Assembly: GCA_015487335.1 (NCBI GenBank)
Contig: WFPZ01000081.1
Location: 1 to 9,901 of the forward strand
DNA from: Paracoccaceae bacterium
GTDB lineage: Bacteria > Pseudomonadota > Alphaproteobacteria > Rhodobacterales > Rhodobacteraceae
DNA: 9,901 nt
Reading direction: 5' to 3'
Position 1 is the stretch's first letter, and the number at the start of each line of letters is the position of its first letter. Shown here piece after piece: positions 1 to 5,589 of this stretch. A model generated the notes under the pieces. It searched no databases and was not told the DNA's origin. It was given only the letters and a program-made list of their open reading frames with translations. The position numbers and the translations under genes were made by a program.

Positions 1-1736
1 CTTTCGATGCGCCGAAGGTGCAGCGCCGTGGCCGGCAGGTGACGGGCCATGTAGTAGCGCCCGGTGGCCAGCTTGGCCTCGTAGAAGGCCGCATCGCCGG
101 TGCCGGCATCGAGGGCGGCCAGGGCCTCGCGAGCCATGCGCGCCCACATCAGCCCCAGGCAGGTATGGCCGAACAGGTGCATGAAGTCATACGAGCCCGC
201 CAGCGCCGCATCGGGGTTCTTCATCCCGTGCTGCATGAAGTACATGCCGGCGGCCTGCAGATCCTTGGAAGCCGCCTTCAGCGGATCGAGGAAATCGGCC
301 TTCAGCGGATCGTCGCCCTCGTTTTCCCTGATGAAACCCTTGACCATCTCGAAGAAGGCCATCACGTGCTTGCCGCCCTGCTGGCCCAGCTTGCGGCCCA
401 CCAGATCGAGCGCCTGGATACCGTTGGCCCCTTCGTAGATCATGGTGATGCGGGCATCGCGGACGAACTGGCTCATGCCCTGTTCCTCGATGTAGCCGTG
501 CCCGCCGAACACCTGCTGGGCCTGCACCGTGGCCTCGAAACCCTTGTCGGTGAGGAAGCCCTTGATCACCGGGGTCATCAGCGAGATCAGCCCCTCGGCA
601 TCGGCATCGCCCGCGCGCCGGGCCCTGTCGATCAGGTTGGCGCCCCAGAAGGTGAAGGCGCGCGCGCCCTCGACAAAGCTCTTCTGGTCCATCAGCGCGC
701 GGCGCACGTCGGGGTGAACGATGATCGGGTCGGCCGGGCCGTCCGGGTTCTTCGCCCCGGTCACCGCGCGGCCCTGCAGGCGCTCCTTCGCATAGGCGAC
801 GGCAGCCTGATAGGCGGCCTCGGCCTGGGCATAGCCCTGCAGGCCGACCCCGATGCGGGCCTCGTTCATCATGGTGAACATCGCCCTCATCCCCTTGTGC
901 AGCTCGCCCAGCAGGTATCCGGTGGCGCCGTCGTAGTTGAGCACGCAGGTGGCATTGCCGTGGATGCCCATCTTTTCCTCGATGCTGCCCACGGAAACCG
1001 CGTTGCGCTCTCCCAGCGAGCCATCCTCGTTGATCAGGAACTTGGGCACGATGAACAGCGAGATCCCCTTGGTGCCGGGGCCGCCCCCCGGGGCCTTGGC
1101 CAGCACCAGGTGGATGATGTTCTCCGACAGGTCGTGATCGCCGGCGGAGATGAAGATCTTGGTTCCGGTGATCCTGTAGCTGCCGTCTTCCTGCGGCTCT
1201 GCCCGGGTGCGCATGAGGCCCAGATCGGTGCCGCAATGGGGCTCGGTGAGGTTCATGGTGCCGGTCCAGACCCCCTCCACCATCTTCGGCAGGAAGGTGG
1301 CCTTCTGCTCTTCGGTGCCATGGGCGTTGATGGTGGAATAGGCGCCATGGGTCAGCCCCTGGTACATGTTCAGCGACATGTTGGCCGAAACGAAGATCTC
1401 TCCCACCGCGATGCCGAGTATGTAGGGCATGCCCTGACCGCCGTGCTCGGGCTCGCAATCGAGGCCCATCCAGCCGCCTTCGCGCAGCTTCTCGTAGGCC
1501 TCCTTGAAGCCCCCTGGCGTGCGCACCATGCCGTTTTCCAGCGCGCAGCCTTCGGTGTCGCCCACCGCATTGAGCGGGGCCAGCACCTCCGAGGCCAGCT
1601 TGCCGGCCTCGCCCAGCACCGCCGAGGTGAAATCGGGTTCCAGTTCGTCATAGCCGGGGATGTCGCTTTCACCGACCTTGAGAACGTCGTGCAGAAGGAA
1701 CTGCATGTCCTTCACTGGGGCTCTGTATTCGGGCAT
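1..1736 (-). CDS. Acyl-CoA dehydrogenase with extra C-terminal domain (DmdC/FadE5-like), 3' end cut by window edge
   Basis: FAD-dependent alpha,beta-dehydrogenation of an acyl-CoA thioester, a cytoplasmic first step of beta-oxidation or a similar pathway. The visible 578 residues start MPEYRAPVKDM and run N-terminal helical domain, beta domain, then C-terminal helical domain. MNLTEPHCGTD at residues 161-171 is the FAD/substrate-binding signature, followed by KIFISAGDHDL, typical of the long ~590-residue class that includes 3-methylmercaptopropionyl-CoA dehydrogenase DmdC. IYEGANGIQ contains Glu435, the likely catalytic base, so the site looks intact. The part after about residue 460 is the extra domain of this class; probably only 10-20 residues lie off the edge. 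The ATG at 1736 is preceded by AGGAAAA at a good distance. It lies 27 bases downstream of a MerR gene and probably shares its promoter. Family is sure; the substrate (fatty acyl, methylthio-propionyl or other) is not determined by sequence alone. Confidence 0.93.
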   Translation of the reverse strand, partial: MPEYRAPVKDMQFLLHDVLKVGESDIPGYDELEPDFTSAVLGEAGKLASEVLAPLNAVGDTEGCALENGMVRTPGGFKEAYEKLREGGWMGLDCEPEHGGQGMPYILGIAVGEIFVSANMSLNMYQGLTHGAYSTINAHGTEEQKATFLPKMVEGVWTGTMNLTEPHCGTDLGLMRTRAEPQEDGSYRITGTKIFISAGDHDLSENIIHLVLAKAPGGGPGTKGISLFIVPKFLINEDGSLGERNAVSVGSIEEKMGIHGNATCVLNYDGATGYLLGELHKGMRAMFTMMNEARIGVGLQGYAQAEAAYQAAVAYAKERLQGRAVTGAKNPDGPADPIIVHPDVRRALMDQKSFVEGARAFTFWGANLIDRARRAGDADAEGLISLMTPVIKGFLTDKGFEATVQAQQVFGGHGYIEEQGMSQFVRDARITMIYEGANGIQALDLVGRKLGQQGGKHVMAFFEMVKGFIRENEGDDPLKADFLDPLKAASKDLQAAGMYFMQHGMKNPDAALAGSYDFMHLFGHTCLGLMWARMAREALAALDAGTGDAAFYEAKLATGRYYMARHLPATALHLRRIE

Positions 1737-1763
1737 TTTCGTTTTCCTGGCTGGTGTTTCGTA

Positions 1764-2162
1764 CTACTCGGCTGCTTTAGACTGCCTGAACGAGGCGATG
1801 ACCCGGCGGCCCCATTCCAGCTGCTCCTTCAGATCGGCGATCGCTTCGTTCAGTTCGTCGCGCTGGCGCTCCATGGCGGCAAGCCGCCTGAGGCCCAGCT
1901 CGTAGGTCCGCGACAGCTGGGTCTGCTGCTGGTCGCCGATATCGTAGAGATCGAGCAACTGACGGATCTCCTCCAGCGAGAAGCCGAAACGCTTGCCACG
2001 CAGGATCAGCTTCAGCCGGGCCCTGTCGCGCCTGGTGAACAGCCGCTTCTGCCCCTCGCGGATCGGCGAGAGAAGCTCCTTGGATTCATAGAACCGCAGG
2101 GTGCGCGGCGTCACGCCGAAGGCATCGCACATCTGGCGGATGGTCATCAGTTCATCGCTCAT
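1764..2162 (-). CDS. MerR-family transcriptional regulator upstream of the acyl-CoA dehydrogenase
   Basis: 132-residue MerR-type DNA-binding protein. The winged helix-turn-helix occupies about residues 5-72 (TIRQMCDAFGVTPRTLRFYE, then a wing around GQKRLFTRRDR and the FGFSLEEIRQLLDLY helix). Residues about 75-120 are a Glu/Arg/Leu-rich dimerisation coiled coil. There is no C-terminal cysteine cluster, so it is not a mercury/copper/zinc-type sensor; the only cysteine is Cys12 in the HTH. Start chosen at ATG 2162 because GGAGGG lies six bases upstream and the paralogous neighbour also begins MSD; an in-frame upstream start at 2216 has no support. The gene precedes the acyl-CoA dehydrogenase by 27 bases on the same strand, so it probably controls it and itself. 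By analogy with LiuR-type MerR regulators of acyl-CoA catabolism it may respond to an acyl-CoA; the ligand is inference. Confidence 0.9.
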   Translation of the reverse strand: MSDELMTIRQMCDAFGVTPRTLRFYESKELLSPIREGQKRLFTRRDRARLKLILRGKRFGFSLEEIRQLLDLYDIGDQQQTQLSRTYELGLRRLAAMERQRDELNEAIADLKEQLEWGRRVIASFRQSKAAE

Positions 2163-2228
2163 CCATGCCCTCCATCGATGGCCGACTGCCCCTATTTCGG
2201 CGCAGAGCCCGCGCATCGCAAGCGGGCT

Positions 2229-2242
2229 TTACGTTTACGTAA
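2229..2242. promoter_or_regulatory. Candidate MerR operator, TTACG-N4-CGTAA dyad
   Basis: TTACGTTTACGTAA is a perfect 5-bp inverted repeat around TTTA, and it contains the 8-bp palindrome TTACGTAA. It is AT-rich against a GC-rich background and lies 66 bases upstream of the first MerR gene. From memory it resembles the ACGT-containing operators described for LiuR-type MerR regulators. It starts at the last base of the predicted -10 and covers the predicted start site, which would favour repression and autoregulation. Confidence 0.6.
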
Positions 2243-2270
2243 GTCTAACGCTGCGTCACTTCCCGGTCAG
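2242..2270 (-). promoter_or_regulatory. Predicted sigma-70 promoter for merR/acyl-CoA dehydrogenase operon
   Basis: Read on the minus strand: CTGACC (2270-2265, -35, 4/6 consensus), 17-base spacer, TAGACT (2247-2242, -10, 4/6). The start would fall near 2235, giving a leader of about 70 bases. A TTCCC-N5-GGGAA dyad overlaps the -35 and the TTACG dyad overlaps the start site. Predicted by eye only. Confidence 0.4.
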
Positions 2271-2274
2271 GGAA
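2260..2274. promoter_or_regulatory. Second dyad, TTCCC-N5-GGGAA, over the -35 region
   Basis: A perfect 5-bp inverted repeat with a 5-base spacer, 17 bases beyond the TTACG dyad and coincident with the predicted -35. Its sequence differs from the other dyad, so if real it would bind a different regulator. Short dyads of this size also arise by chance. Confidence 0.25.
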
Positions 2275-2359
2275 ATCTTGCGAAAAATGACCCAGCGTCG
2301 CACGAAACGATTTTTCGCCCCGCCCCTGCAGCCGCCCGGCAGGTCGGCAGGAGGGAGAA

Positions 2360-2728
2360 TCAGCTTATCATCCGCGCCGTCTCGTCACGCAGGGCCTGCA
2401 GATCCTCGATGGTGGCATCCAGCTCCTCGCGCTGCCTTTTCAGCGCCTTCAGCTGACGGTCGGCCATCTGCAGCCATACCCGCAGCTGTTCGTCCGAGCC
2501 CTTCTCCTCGTAGATCTCCAGCCACTGGCGGATTTCCTCCAGCGAAAAGCCGAAGCGGCGGCCACGGCGGATCAGCTTCATGCGCGCCACCTCGCGCGGG
2601 GTGTAGAAGCGCGCCCGGCCCTCGCGCTCGGGCGAGAGCAGCTCGATATATTCGTAATAGCGAAGGGTGCGCGGCGTCACATCGAACAGGGCGCACATTT
2701 CCTTGAAGCTGAGCCGGGTGTCGGACAT
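2360..2728 (-). CDS. MerR-family transcriptional regulator, paralogue of its neighbour
   Basis: 122-residue MerR-type regulator. The winged HTH is at about residues 5-72 (SFKEMCALFDVTPRTLRYYE, wing REGRARFYTPREV, FGFSLEEIRQWLEIY). A Lys/Arg/Glu-rich coiled coil follows (QLKALKRQREELDATIEDL). By eye it matches the other MerR protein at roughly 46 of the first 74 positions, including Cys12, so the two are recent paralogues or a conserved pair. Start chosen at ATG 2728, preceded by GGAGGAG at good spacing; the longer reading to 2881 is out of character with the family and overlaps the divergent gene. It is divergent from the thioesterase-MATE operon, the classic position for a local regulator of that operon. 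Effector unknown; no metal-binding cysteine motif. Confidence 0.9.
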   Translation of the reverse strand: MSDTRLSFKEMCALFDVTPRTLRYYEYIELLSPEREGRARFYTPREVARMKLIRRGRRFGFSLEEIRQWLEIYEEKGSDEQLRVWLQMADRQLKALKRQREELDATIEDLQALRDETARMIS

Positions 2729-2746
2729 GGGAATTCTCCTCCGCTC

Positions 2747-2775
2747 AAGGTAGTCGCATCGGCGGGCAGGTTCAA
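2747..2775 (-). promoter_or_regulatory. Predicted promoter of the second MerR gene
   Basis: On the minus strand TTGAAC (2775-2770), 17-base spacer, TACCTT (2752-2747). The start would be near 2740, leaving a leader of about 12 bases that still holds AGGAG. The CAATC half of a dyad (2773-2777 / 2795-2799) overlaps the -35. Confidence 0.3.
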
Positions 2776-2777
2776 TC

Positions 2778-2811
2778 GCGCTGCAGACGCGAAAGATTGT
2801 CCTTGCAGCGC
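2778..2811. promoter_or_regulatory. Inverted repeat GCGCTGCA...TGCAGCGC between divergent genes
   Basis: Perfect 8-bp arms (2778-2785 and 2804-2811) separated by 18 bases. A second dyad, CAATC (2773-2777) and GATTG (2795-2799), interleaves with it. It sits in the 131-base gap between the divergent MerR and thioesterase genes, between their predicted promoters, as expected for a shared operator. Confidence 0.4.
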
Positions 2812-2831
2812 AGCAGACCTGGCTGGATAAA
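2803..2831 (+). promoter_or_regulatory. Predicted promoter of the thioesterase-MATE operon
   Basis: TTGCAG (2803-2808), 17-base spacer, GATAAA (2826-2831, 4/6 of the -10 consensus). The -35 is weak (3/6), which would suit an activator or a regulated promoter. The 8-bp inverted repeat overlaps the -35. Start would be near 2838, about 22 bases before the ATG. Confidence 0.3.
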
Positions 2832-2859
2832 TCGATCAGGCAAAGGAAAGGACGGCAAG

Positions 2860-3285
2860 ATGGAGGACCGCAAGGCGGCACTGGCGCGCCAGTTCATCGA
2901 GGCCATCCCGCATGCCAGGGCACTGGGCATGGAGCTGACGGAAATCGGCGATGGCACCGCCACCATCCGCATGGCCTGGGCCGAGCATCTCGTGGGCGAC
3001 CCGGAAACCGGGGTGATCCACGGCGGGGCGGTTTCTGCGCTGATGGACACCTGCGGCGGGGCGGCGGTGATGAGCCACCCCACCGGAGCGCTGGGCACCG
3101 CCACCATCGACCTGCGCATCGACTACATGCGCCCCGCCACGCCCGGCCAGATGATCACCGCCCGCGCCGAGTGCTACCACGTCACCCGCTCGGTGGCCTT
3201 CGTGCGCGCCACCGCCTTCGACGAAGATCCCACCCGCCCGGTGGCCGCCGCCACCGGCGCCTTCACAGTGGAGCGCGAAAAATGA
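2860..3285 (+). CDS. PaaI-like hotdog-fold acyl-CoA thioesterase (first of pair)
   Basis: 141-residue single hotdog-domain protein, normal length for the PaaI/4HBT group, which hydrolyses acyl- or aryl-CoA thioesters to the free acid and CoA in the cytoplasm, usually as a tetramer. VIHGGAVSALMDTCGGAA at about residues 52-69 carries the HGG motif (54-56) and Asp63, in the position of the catalytic acid of PaaI. TIDLRIDYMRPATPG (82-96) is the conserved central strand. Start chosen at ATG 2860, with AAAGGAAAGGA upstream; an in-frame TTG start at 2797 would cover the predicted promoter. Its stop overlaps the next gene's ATG (ATGA), implying translational coupling. Substrate is not predictable; neighbours suggest disposal of unusual or toxic acyl-CoAs. 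Confidence 0.92.
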   Translation: MEDRKAALARQFIEAIPHARALGMELTEIGDGTATIRMAWAEHLVGDPETGVIHGGAVSALMDTCGGAAVMSHPTGALGTATIDLRIDYMRPATPGQMITARAECYHVTRSVAFVRATAFDEDPTRPVAAATGAFTVEREK

Positions 3286-3791
3286 ACCGCCCCAGGCCCG
3301 AACCCGTGCAGGTGATCAAGCAGCGCCGCGACTCGGCCCTCAGGGCACTGGTCGAGGGCGTGCCCTACATCCGTTTCCTCGGCATCCGGTTCGACCGCCG
3401 CGGCGACGAGATAACCGCCACCATGCCCTATGACGAAAAGCTGATCGGCAATCCCTTCCTGCCGGCGCTGCACGGCGGGGCCACGGCCGCCTTCCTCGAG
3501 GTGACCGCGATCATCGAGCTGAGCTGGGCGCTGTTGTGGGAAGACATCGAGGCCGGCCGCATCGATCCGGCCACGGTGGACCGCACGCACCTGCCGAAAC
3601 TGCCGAAGACCATCGACTTCACCGTCGATTACCTGCGTTCGGGTCTGCCGCGCGACGCCTATGCGCGGGCCCGGATCAACCGCTCGGGGCGGCGTTATGC
3701 CTCGGTGCATGTGGAGGGCTGGCAGGACAACCGCTCGCGCCTGTTCGCCCAGGCGACGGGGCATTTCCTGATGCCGCCGCGCCATGGCTGA
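3282..3791 (+). CDS. PaaI-like hotdog-fold thioesterase (second of pair, with insertion and Glu at the acid position)
   Basis: 169-residue hotdog-domain protein. ALHGGATAAFLEVTA (residues 63-77) carries HGG at 64-66, with Glu73 exactly where the first thioesterase has Asp63. IDFTVDYLRSGLP (111-123) is the conserved strand. Between these motifs lies an insertion of about 18 residues relative to its neighbour (around WEDIEAGRIDPATVD), lengthening the region that would follow the central helix. It starts within the ATGA overlap with the first thioesterase and ends eight bases inside the MATE gene. Probably a thioesterase acting on a different acyl chain, or the partner subunit of a heteromer with the first protein; both ideas are inference. 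Family assignment is firm. Confidence 0.9.
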   Translation: MNRPRPEPVQVIKQRRDSALRALVEGVPYIRFLGIRFDRRGDEITATMPYDEKLIGNPFLPALHGGATAAFLEVTAIIELSWALLWEDIEAGRIDPATVDRTHLPKLPKTIDFTVDYLRSGLPRDAYARARINRSGRRYASVHVEGWQDNRSRLFAQATGHFLMPPRHG

Positions 3792-5103
3792 ATCCGCGCC
3801 GGTCACCCACCGGCGGATACTTCACATCGCGCTTCCGATCGTGCTGTCCAACGCCACGGTGCCGATCCTCGGCGCGGTGGACACCGGGGTGGTGGGCCAG
3901 CTGGGTGCCGCGGCCCCGATCGGCGCGGTGGGGGTCGGGGCGGTGATCCTCGGCGCGATCTACTGGGTGTTCGGCTTCCTGCGGATGGGCACCACGGGGC
4001 TGGTGGCGCAGGCGCGCGGGGCCGGCGACGAGGCCGAGACCGGCGCCATCATGATGCGCGCGCTGATGATCGGCGCCAGTGCCGGCTTTGTCTTCGTGCT
4101 GGCCCAGGCGGTACTGTTTGCCGGCGCCTTCGCGCTGGCGCCCGCCTCTGCCGAGGTCGAGGGGCTGGCGCGCGGCTATCTGGCGATTCGCATCTGGGGG
4201 GCGCCGGCGGCGATCTCGCTTTATGCGGTCACCGGCTGGCTGATCGCCACCGAGCGCACCCGCGGGGTGCTGGCGCTGCAACTGTGGATGAACGGGCTGA
4301 ACATCGGCCTGGATCTGTGGTTCGTGCTCGGGCTGGGCTGGGGCGTGCCGGGGGTGGCGGCGGCCACGCTGCTGGCCGAGTGGAGCGGCCTGGCGCTGGG
4401 GCTGTGGATGTGCCGGGGGGCGTTCTCGGGCCGTCAGTGGCGCGACTGGCCCCGCATCTTCGATCGCGCGCGCCTGAAGCGGATGATGGTGGTCAACGGC
4501 GACATCATGCTGCGCTCGCTCACCCTGCAGGCGGTGTTCATGAGCTTCCTGTTTCTGGGCGCGCGGTTCGGCGACATCACCCTGGCGGCCAACCAGGTGC
4601 TCCTGCAGTTTCTCTATATCATGGCCTATGCGCTGGACGGCTTCGCCTTCGCGGCCGAAGCGCTGGTGGGGGCCGCCCTGGGGGCGCGCAACCGCGCCGC
4701 GCTGCGCCGGGCGGCCTTACTGTCTTCACAATGGGGGGCGGCGGTGGCCCTGCCGCTGGCGCTGTTCTTCTGGATGGCCGGGCCGTGGCTGATCGATGCG
4801 ATGGCCACCGCGCCCGAGGTCCGCGAGGCGGGGCGGCTCTACCTGGCCTGGGCGGTGTTCGGGGCGCTGACCGGCTTTCCCTCATGGATGCTCGACGGCA
4901 TCTTCATCGGCGCCACCCGCACCCGGGAGATGCGCAACGCGATGGTCCTCTCGGGGCTGGCCTACCTGGCGCTGCTGGTCCCCCTGCTGCCGGCTTTCGA
5001 AAACCACGGGCTGTGGCTGGCGCTGGTGCTGTTCAACGCCATCCGGGCGCTGACGCTCGGCTGGCACTACCCCGCACTCGAGGCCGGCGCCGGCCCCGGT
5101 TGA
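3784..5103 (+). CDS. MATE-family (DinF-type) multidrug/metabolite exporter
   Basis: 439-residue inner-membrane protein with about twelve hydrophobic segments in two similar halves, the normal MATE topology and length. AVDTGVVGQLG (31-41) with Asp33, and NGLNIGLDLWF (170-180) with Asp177, match the two acidic cation-coupling residues of the DinF branch (compare Asp41 and Asp184 of the Pyrococcus protein). FLRMGTTGLVAQA (65-77) is typical of DinF-like members. The family exports organic cations, drugs or metabolites using H+ or Na+. The ATG overlaps the end of the second thioesterase gene by eight bases and has no convincing Shine-Dalgarno, so expression is probably coupled to the thioesterases. 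This suggests export of a product of thioester hydrolysis, though DinF homologues are also multidrug pumps and the substrate is unknown. Confidence 0.95.
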   Translation: MAESAPVTHRRILHIALPIVLSNATVPILGAVDTGVVGQLGAAAPIGAVGVGAVILGAIYWVFGFLRMGTTGLVAQARGAGDEAETGAIMMRALMIGASAGFVFVLAQAVLFAGAFALAPASAEVEGLARGYLAIRIWGAPAAISLYAVTGWLIATERTRGVLALQLWMNGLNIGLDLWFVLGLGWGVPGVAAATLLAEWSGLALGLWMCRGAFSGRQWRDWPRIFDRARLKRMMVVNGDIMLRSLTLQAVFMSFLFLGARFGDITLAANQVLLQFLYIMAYALDGFAFAAEALVGAALGARNRAALRRAALLSSQWGAAVALPLALFFWMAGPWLIDAMATAPEVREAGRLYLAWAVFGALTGFPSWMLDGIFIGATRTREMRNAMVLSGLAYLALLVPLLPAFENHGLWLALVLFNAIRALTLGWHYPALEAGAGPG

Positions 5104-5127
5104 GCGCCTGCGGCGCACGCCTTCTGC

Positions 5128-5145
5128 CCGCCCCTGGCGGGGCGG
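5128..5145 (+). terminator. GC stem-loop after the MATE gene
   Basis: CCGCCCC (5128-5134), loop TGGC, GGGGCGG (5139-5145): a perfect 7-bp stem 24 bases after the MATE stop. It lacks a following T tract, so it is either a weak terminator or an mRNA 3'-end stabiliser. It forms the first half of a composite element with the next feature. Confidence 0.5.
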
Positions 5146-5160
5146 CGTTCCGCTCCGCTC

Positions 5161-5185
5161 GGGGAGTATTTGAAGCAAGATGAAG
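5161..5185 (+). repeat. Dispersed intergenic repeat, copy 1 (GTATTTGAAGCAAGATGAAG)
   Basis: GGGGAGTATTTG followed by AAGCAAGATGAAG, 20 bases after the GC stem-loop and in the same orientation as the MATE gene. I recognise closely similar sequences from intergenic DNA of Rhodobacteraceae genomes (memory, not searched). A degenerate second copy is at 8809-8838 on the minus strand. Confidence 0.5.
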
Positions 5186-5238
5186 AAGCCCCCTTCCCCC
5201 ACCTCGCAAGGGCATGCCCGTGCGGCGGGTTTTCCCGG

Positions 5239-5589
5239 CTACAGGATCTCCAGCACCGCCTCCGGAGGACGGCCCAGTGCCGCGCGCGCCCCGGCGATCA
5301 CGATCGGGCGCTCGATCAGGATCGGGTGTTCGGCCATGGCCCTGACGATTTCGTCCTCTGGGCTGTCCTTGCTCAGGCCCAGTTCGCGGAAGATCTTTTC
5401 CCCGGTGCGGGTGAACCCGATCACCGGCAGGCCGAGCATCTTCTGCACGGCACGGATTTCCTCCGCATCCGGCGGATCCTTCAGATAGAGCCGGATTTCC
5501 GGTTCGATCCCGCGTTCCTGCAGCAAAGCCAGCGTCTGGCGCGACTTGCTGCACCGCGGATTGTGCCAGATGGTGATGTTCACAGCCAT
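5239..5589 (-). CDS. arsC: ArsC-family arsenate reductase (glutaredoxin-type)
   Basis: 116-residue thioredoxin-fold protein of the glutathione/glutaredoxin-dependent ArsC class, which reduces arsenate to arsenite in the cytoplasm. WHNPRCSKSRQTLALL contains His9 and the catalytic Cys13. Arg61 (FTRTGEK), Arg94 (IERPIV) and Arg107 (LGRPPE) match the three arsenate-binding arginines of the E. coli enzyme (60, 94, 107), so the active site is complete and the length is normal for the chromosomal short form. The ATG overlaps the end of pyrD by 10 bases and its Shine-Dalgarno, GAGGGAG, lies inside the last pyrD codons. No arsR, arsB or acr3 is nearby, so a role in arsenic resistance is not supported by context; it may be a general housekeeping ArsC-like reductase. 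Confidence 0.93.
   Translation of the reverse strand: MAVNITIWHNPRCSKSRQTLALLQERGIEPEIRLYLKDPPDAEEIRAVQKMLGLPVIGFTRTGEKIFRELGLSKDSPEDEIVRAMAEHPILIERPIVIAGARAALGRPPEAVLEIL

Larger units (their letters stand above)
2163..2359. other. Intergenic region between the two MerR genes
   Basis: Both flanking genes are on the minus strand. The half next to the first MerR gene holds the promoter and dyads listed separately. The half next to the end of the second MerR gene is GC-rich with short A/T runs near 2283 and 2311; I see no stem-loop with a T tract that would be a clear terminator, so readthrough from the second MerR gene is possible. Confidence 0.5.

Noticed and set aside
187..1458. Minus-strand reading frame of over 400 codons inside the acyl-CoA dehydrogenase
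   Set aside because: It is an alternate frame of the same strand, Arg/Gly/His-rich, with no domain, while the acyl-CoA dehydrogenase frame has all family motifs.
18..2456. Open plus-strand reading frame of over 800 codons
   Set aside because: It runs antisense across the acyl-CoA dehydrogenase and MerR genes; the opposite strand encodes unmistakable conserved proteins. Long antisense frames are expected in GC-rich DNA with strong third-position bias, and the translation is His/Gly/Ala-rich with no domain.
3174..3806. Minus-strand reading frame opposite the second thioesterase
   Set aside because: Antisense shadow; the plus strand carries the HGG hotdog motif and the gene overlaps of a compact operon.
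4284..5183. Plus-strand reading frame of about 300 codons inside the MATE gene
   Set aside because: It is an out-of-frame shadow of the MATE coding sequence, lacking hydrophobic segments and rich in Arg/Gly/Pro.
5210..5219. GGGCATGCCC palindrome between MATE and arsC
   Set aside because: A single 10-bp palindrome in GC-rich DNA without a second copy or promoter context; could be chance.
5226..5237. CGGG-TTTT-CCCG stem-loop just past the arsC stop as a terminator
   Set aside because: Only a 4-bp stem with no T tract on the minus strand; too weak to call.
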